A stretch of 64,000 bases of DNA from Trichomonas vaginalis G3 (Eukaryota > Parabasalia > Trichomonadida > Trichomonadidae). The position numbers were made by a program, and so were the translations under genes. The notes under the pieces were generated by a model. It did no database searches, was not told the origin of the DNA, and worked only from the letters and a program-made list of their open reading frames with translations. The stretch is from the NCBI RefSeq assembly GCF_026262505.1, contig NC_067207.1, positions 24,706,082-24,770,081 on the forward strand. Direction: 5' to 3'. Shown here one piece after another: positions 59,408 through 64,000 of the stretch; position 1 is the stretch's first letter; every line of letters starts with the position of its first letter.

Positions 59408-60440
59408 TTTAATGTCGAAAAAAAATTAAAAACTGAAATAAAATTGAATCCAAAAGAATAAATTGTTTTCAGGATGTCGTACTGATGAATATTTATAGAA
59501 TTTGTCATAAAATTTTAAAAAATTTCATAACTTGTTTCAATTTTTGTTTGTAAAATGGAACTTTTTCTTTGCTTGGAAATGGGTTAACTAACAATAAATT
59601 TCGATTGCGTTTCAAGTCATTTTTGCTTTAAAATCACTCTTTTTTATGAAAATTAGAAAATGAAATGTGATCGAAATCATTTAAATGATATCAAACTGCA
59701 TTGTTTTTAGGAAATATCCGAAATATCGACGTCTTTGATGATAACTACGGCAAAATGAGAAACTTATTGTGTCAATAAGGTGATTTGATGTCAATTAGTT
59801 GAACATCGTGTTTTCGATATTGTAAAGTTAATAATTTTCTAATTTTAATTCTGAAATGATAAGTTTTCTGATAAAAATTTCAAAAATTGCTTTTTCTGAA
59901 TTAGATGCAACATTTTGGTGTATTCATATTCGAATTTTTGTTTAAATTATGAATTCGATCAGTTTTGACTGCTTATAAATCAACCTTTTCAAAAAAGCGA
60001 TGATAATTAATGGACTTGCTCTTGAATTTAACTAAGAAGAAGATGGTGTAAGGTTTCTCATCTGTTTTAGAAGCAAAAACTATCGTATTGTACTTATTTG
60101 TGTATCTCGGTATTGACCTGCTTCCCGAGGTATGAACATGAAAGAAAACCAATGCCAGATTGAACTAATTTTATAGAACAACAATGCTGGAATGACGCTC
60201 AGTGATTCTCTGTCCCATTGACTTTGGATTTTCTTACAAATAATTTTTTTTTCCTGAGGATTTCACAAAAACTCATATGTGTATGATTGATCTTACTGAT
60301 TAATATTTTTTAATTTAGTGAGGTCTTTAAATTTGAGACAACTTTCAAAATTTGATCGTACTAAAAATATAGATTGCAATTGTCGTTAAAAACGCATATA
60401 CCATCAAAGATCAAATTTAAATAAAAAAAAAAAAAAAGGT
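59408..60440. other. Host intergenic DNA upstream of the Pmp-like gene
   Basis: AT-rich, no gene or clear repeat seen. It ends in an A-run (60422-60437) and AGGT directly before the Polinton tip, the same A-rich flank (inverted) as at the tips 20231 and 55247. Confidence 0.55.
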
Positions 60441-60476
60441 AGTGGGGCTTCCAGGGGCTGCGCCCCTTCTAGCCCC
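60441..60476. repeat. Left tip hairpin with GGGGC-TGC-GCCCC
   Basis: Outer arms GGGGCT (60444-60449) and AGCCCC (60471-60476); inner arms 60454-60458 and 60462-60466, with an extra A-T pair. Inner sequence differs from the other tips but pairing is kept. Confidence 0.8.
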
Positions 60477-60526
60477 TAAGAAATTTTGCCCAAGACCCAA
60501 GAGGAGGACCGAACCCCAGCCGACCA

Positions 60527-60776
60527 GCCGTTGACTTTTTTGTAGAGCACTCAAAATAGTATAACTTTGTCCGGACAAGTAAGGGTCTATCGTCGCTACA
60601 GGAAAAGTTACAGGCGTTCCACGGAAGTATACTTTGAGAAGCCTTTTCCCCCTTATAGAATGAGATAGGACGGTTATTTTACAAAACTGACAACACTTTG
60701 ACCGAGTAGTTTTTTGTGCTGAACAAAAAGTGTCATATAAACATCTGTCAAAAACCGCTTTTTAACTTCACTTAAA
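60527..60776 (+). promoter_or_regulatory. Leader and initiator of the structural gene
   Basis: Contains the palindrome TTTGTCCGGACAAG-type site at about 60566-60579 and, just before the ATG at 60777, TCACTTA (60768-60774), which fits the trichomonad initiator TCA-pyrimidine-T/A. The same leader stands at 21911-22157 and, inverted, in the solo tip at 19926-20180. Confidence 0.6.
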
Positions 60777-63700
60777 ATGCCACGTAAGCTACGTAAGAAT
60801 ATACGTAAGAGGAAGGGAGCATTGAAACATCCAATAGTAAAACTGACACCACAACAACAGTTGCAACAACAAATGATGAATGACCCCACTATGTTGCAAC
60901 AAATGTCAAGCAACCCTATGCTTTTAAACCGAGTTCTTGGTGCACAGAGTGGAGGTTTAAGAGCGGCACTTTTAGCGAAAATGGCAGGCTATGGTGGAGC
61001 TGCAGACGGAACAGCTTATAACCCTCAAAGTCAAATGAATTTGAGTTCACTCAAAAATCAAATAACAGATGTCAAAAAGTCAAACATAGACATACAGAAA
61101 CAAATAAGTGAAAACGAAAAGAAACTAGAATATGACAGACACACAAAGAAACTCAATGAGTTAAACGTAGAGAAAAAGAAGAAAGAAGAACAACTGAAAG
61201 AACTAAGTACAGAGGAATATGCAAAAAAAGTGTCAGAAAAAGCAGCAGAACTAGCAAAAATGGAACAAGATGTTATAAATTTGAAAAACCATACTACTCA
61301 ATATAAAGTACTGAAAGATGAAGAGATAAAACAAAAAGCCCTGAAGACATATATGGATAGCGATGAGTATAAAAAAGAAGTTGAAGCAAATGTAAAGGCA
61401 GAAAAACTTTTACAGTTGCAAAACCAAACCGTACAGTATGAAAACTTAGCACAAGAAAGTAAAAATAACGACGCAGCCATGCAAAAGGCAATGAAAAGCG
61501 CAGAATATATAAAAGCTAATAATGACTGGTTAGATGCCCAAGCCAACGCTAAAGCAGCCCAACTTATAGGGTCAATAAGGACAAAAATACAAGCGGATGA
61601 AGACAGTTCAAATGAAGCTTTAATGAATGCTGACTTTAAGAACGCCTTCGAAGCTCTTCATAGTAAGGTGAAACTAGTGAACGACTTCTCATCTGGAAAG
61701 AAACTGAAGTCTGAAGGTTTCGACAACGAGTTAAGAGAAGTAGCACAAAATATGACGAAAATAACAGATGCAGCAACGAGACAGGCAGTTCAAAGTGCCT
61801 ATGACGCCGTTAGAGCAACTGTTGTGGAAAGTCAAGAAAAAGAGTTACAACAGACTAAAACAGACCTAGTAAATGCTTTCTTAAAAACGAAAAGTCAGGT
61901 AGGACATTATGCTGCAGATGGAACATATGTGCCAGCTGGTGGAACTTATATACCACCAAACCCTCCAAGAGAAGCACCTGCACCAGGACTACCTAAAACA
62001 TTTACATCGTCACATGGACACAGACACAGGCATGCACCAAAACCAACACAACAACCAACACAACAACCAACACAACAACCAACAGTTCAAAACACTGCAC
62101 CACAACCAACAGTTCAAAATCCAGCACCACAACCAACAGTTCAAAATCCAGCACCACAACCACAAACAGAGCAAGGACATAAAAGAAGTAGAGAACAAGG
62201 AAACCAAGAATTCTTAAAAATGCTTAAGGAAAATTATGGTTACCCAGATACTCTTGACTTTAGTGACAGATATAAAGAAGCTATTAGAAAGTTCAAGGAA
62301 GGAAATACTGACCCGAACCTATTTAGCTTTATGGTTCAGCACCAAATGGGATATAATTTCAAACCTGGAAAATACAAGCTCGCTAAGGGATATGATTTAA
62401 TAGCATATCATCCAAATGACATGGATGAATTTACTCCGAGATATTTGGTGTCAGAGCTAAATGATAATTCAACTCTCTTCATGAAACGCGTAAAAAATAG
62501 AGACGGAACGAAAGAAGAAAGGGTTATGAATGCGGATGGCTTAAATAGGGAACTTGTTAAAAACGGTCTCGGAATATATGAAATGCCAGCAGATGAGGTA
62601 CAAGAAACTCAACAGGAAGAAGTTCAGATACAACCAGACATGGAAGAAATAGTTCAGCAACAACAGCTAGAAGAGCCTGAAGGAAACGAACAAGTCCCTC
62701 CTTTGGAAACTAACTTCACAGAACTAGATGAAGATTTGGAACAGCCGAAAAATCTTGACCCTCAACAAGAGTATGCGGAGAATATGGAATCTTTCCAAGA
62801 GTCTAAGAAAAATTCAGCTGACATAGTAGAAGAATATCGAAAAATGTTCGCCGACATACAAAAGACTCCAACATCAGATGAAAATATTCAGCATAGAATG
62901 GAAGTACTGAAAGAAAATGTACGCAAATACAACAATCCTTTTTACTTACGACCATATAACGTTCAATCTTTGGCTGAACTCGGTGAAAATAAAAGGTTAA
63001 ATTTCAACAAAACATATAGAAATGAAACATTGTTTAAAGTTCATTCAGAACCTAACCAATATGGAAACAAACCTACTTTTGTTTCTGCAGACTATGGAAC
63101 TACAATGAGATGGGGTCATAAAGCTAATCCGGATAGGTGGTTCATAAACTTACAACCACAATTCCAAGAAATTGTAGACGCAATGGAAGTGAATGGTGAA
63201 CCAGATATAGCTGGTATTTTCAGCGCGGCTTTAATGCCATTGAAAGATATGAAAGATGCAGATATTTTGGACCAGTATGAAATGAACATGGCTGATGGAA
63301 ATATAACACCTGACGTTCTAGAACATTTATCTCAAAGAACTACACAGAACCATAGAGATGGTATATTTGGTGAAGAGTTTAGAAAGAAAGTTAGGGAGAT
63401 AGAAGGAAGAGAACCTATTGTACATGACCTTGCAAACGAAAGTTTACAAAATGTCATAAAAACTTACTTTGCAGACAATGAACTGAGAAGGGATGAATAT
63501 TTAAGAAAACTCAAATGGACAGTACCAAATGAAATGTTAGTATTGAAAAACATGTTCCTTGACAAAATAAAACCAACTACAGAAATAAATGACGCAAGAC
63601 TGAAACATTGGGTAAAAGCTTTCCCATTCACAAAAGATATTATTGGTAACATGGAAAGAAAACCAGAATGGCTACAAAAACATATATTTGGAAACGAGCT

Positions 63701-64000
63701 TATTCCATATGGACAAGCTATATTTGAAGAGCTTGAACCGGAAACTCAGGAAAGAGTCATGCAAACAATACGCGAAGACTCAAATACAAACTATGACAAA
63801 ATCTTTCTAGGATATAGGTTACCTGAGATGGGCGACCAGAGCCCAAAGGCAAAAGGACATGGGAAATTTACAACATACTAGGTGAACATGAGGCAAAGAT
63901 GCAACAACTTGAAGCAGAGGGCAAGTTACCAAAAGCGACACCAAAGAAGAAGAGAAGAGTAGAACAAAGTGAAAGTAGTGAAGAAGTAACTTCATCTAGT
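60777..64000 (+). pseudogene. Large basic coiled-coil structural protein, further copy
   Basis: Long frame of about 1030 residues from MPRKLRKNIRKRKGALKHPI. Parts in order: Arg/Lys-rich front (1-25), Gln/Met-rich segment, KMAGYGGAADG near 75, charged coiled coil (~95-390), GTYVPAGGTYIPP (~405), SSHGHRHRH, Pro/Gln repeats with PTVQN (~440-475), and a globular half with YPDTLDFSDRYKEAIRKF, FMVQHQMGY and WGHKANPDRWFINL. The tail is Ser/Glu and Lys-rich. The gene leads the capsid operon-like cluster. A core, scaffold or tape-like internal virion protein is the likeliest role; no family recognised. Nearly whole, about one break. Confidence 0.6.

Larger units (their letters stand above)
60441..64000. 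mobile_element. Second Polinton type, left end (further copy, leaves window)
   Basis: Starts at the tip hairpin AGTGGGGCTTCC and goes straight to the structural gene after ~335 bp, without the 409-aa gene of the copy at 20333. The structural gene runs to the window edge. Very similar to the other copies, so recent. In the visible part it looks almost whole: about one break. Confidence 0.85.

Noticed and set aside
1-64000. tRNA, rRNA and spliceosomal introns
   Set aside because: No tRNA cloverleaf, rRNA core sequence or trichomonad-type intron ends (GTATGT with a compact ACTAACACACAG end) were noticed; short matches to GTATGT occur by chance and in the gene leader.

Overview
The window looks like nuclear DNA of the parabasalid Trichomonas vaginalis or a very close relative. 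It is AT-rich, intronless and packed with Polinton (Maverick) elements. The two host genes that remain are of trichomonad surface-protein types: a parallel beta-helix Pmp-like protein and a beta-sandwich-repeat protein. A trichomonad-type initiator (TCACTTA) lies just before a start codon. No rRNA, tRNA or CRISPR array was seen. Assignments rest on reading motifs by eye; no database was searched.

Layout. (1) 1-14671: a Polinton with protein-primed DNA polymerase B (PolB type), running off the left edge and ending in a hairpin tip at about 14612-14671. It carries PolB, two KilA-N proteins, an integrase, a phage-like tail fibre, jelly-roll capsid candidates and an A32-type packaging ATPase. (2) 14672-19541: the right part of a second Polinton type, starting inside its integrase gene, as if the PolB element had jumped into it. 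(3) 19542-20332: spacer with an 18-bp palindrome and a solo 340-bp left tip in reverse. (4) 20333-55247: a chain of three partial copies of this second type. It has an SF3 (D5-like) helicase and no PolB in view, an A32-type ATPase, a double-jelly-roll major capsid protein, fibre, integrase, Dam-like methylase and KilA-N proteins. The middle copy (29941-32455) is short and dense in small length errors, so low-quality sequence or misassembly is likely. (5) 55248-60440: host sequence with a 250-bp tandem array made almost wholly of inverted repeats, lying against the 3' end of a Pmp-like gene. (6) 60441-64000: the left end of another second-type copy, leaving the window.

In the second type the order from the left tip is: large basic coiled-coil structural protein, major capsid protein, a small antisense gene, a CCG-motif protein, a minor capsid candidate, helicase, a possible ssDNA-binding protein, packaging ATPase, KilA-N regulators, a repeat-rich intergenic zone, a pair of compositionally odd genes, minor virion proteins, integrase, fibre, vertex candidate, amphipathic peptide, Dam-like methylase, right tip. 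Together this reads as a virus-like programme of replication, morphogenesis, packaging, host recognition and integration. The two types differ in replication and capsid genes but share an almost identical KilA-N block and patches of the fibre gene, so they exchange modules.

All Polinton copies are treated as fossils: most genes are interrupted, while the second-type major capsid gene (35540-37147), fibre (51121-52530) and a few small genes look whole. The second-type copies are very alike, which points to recent spread.
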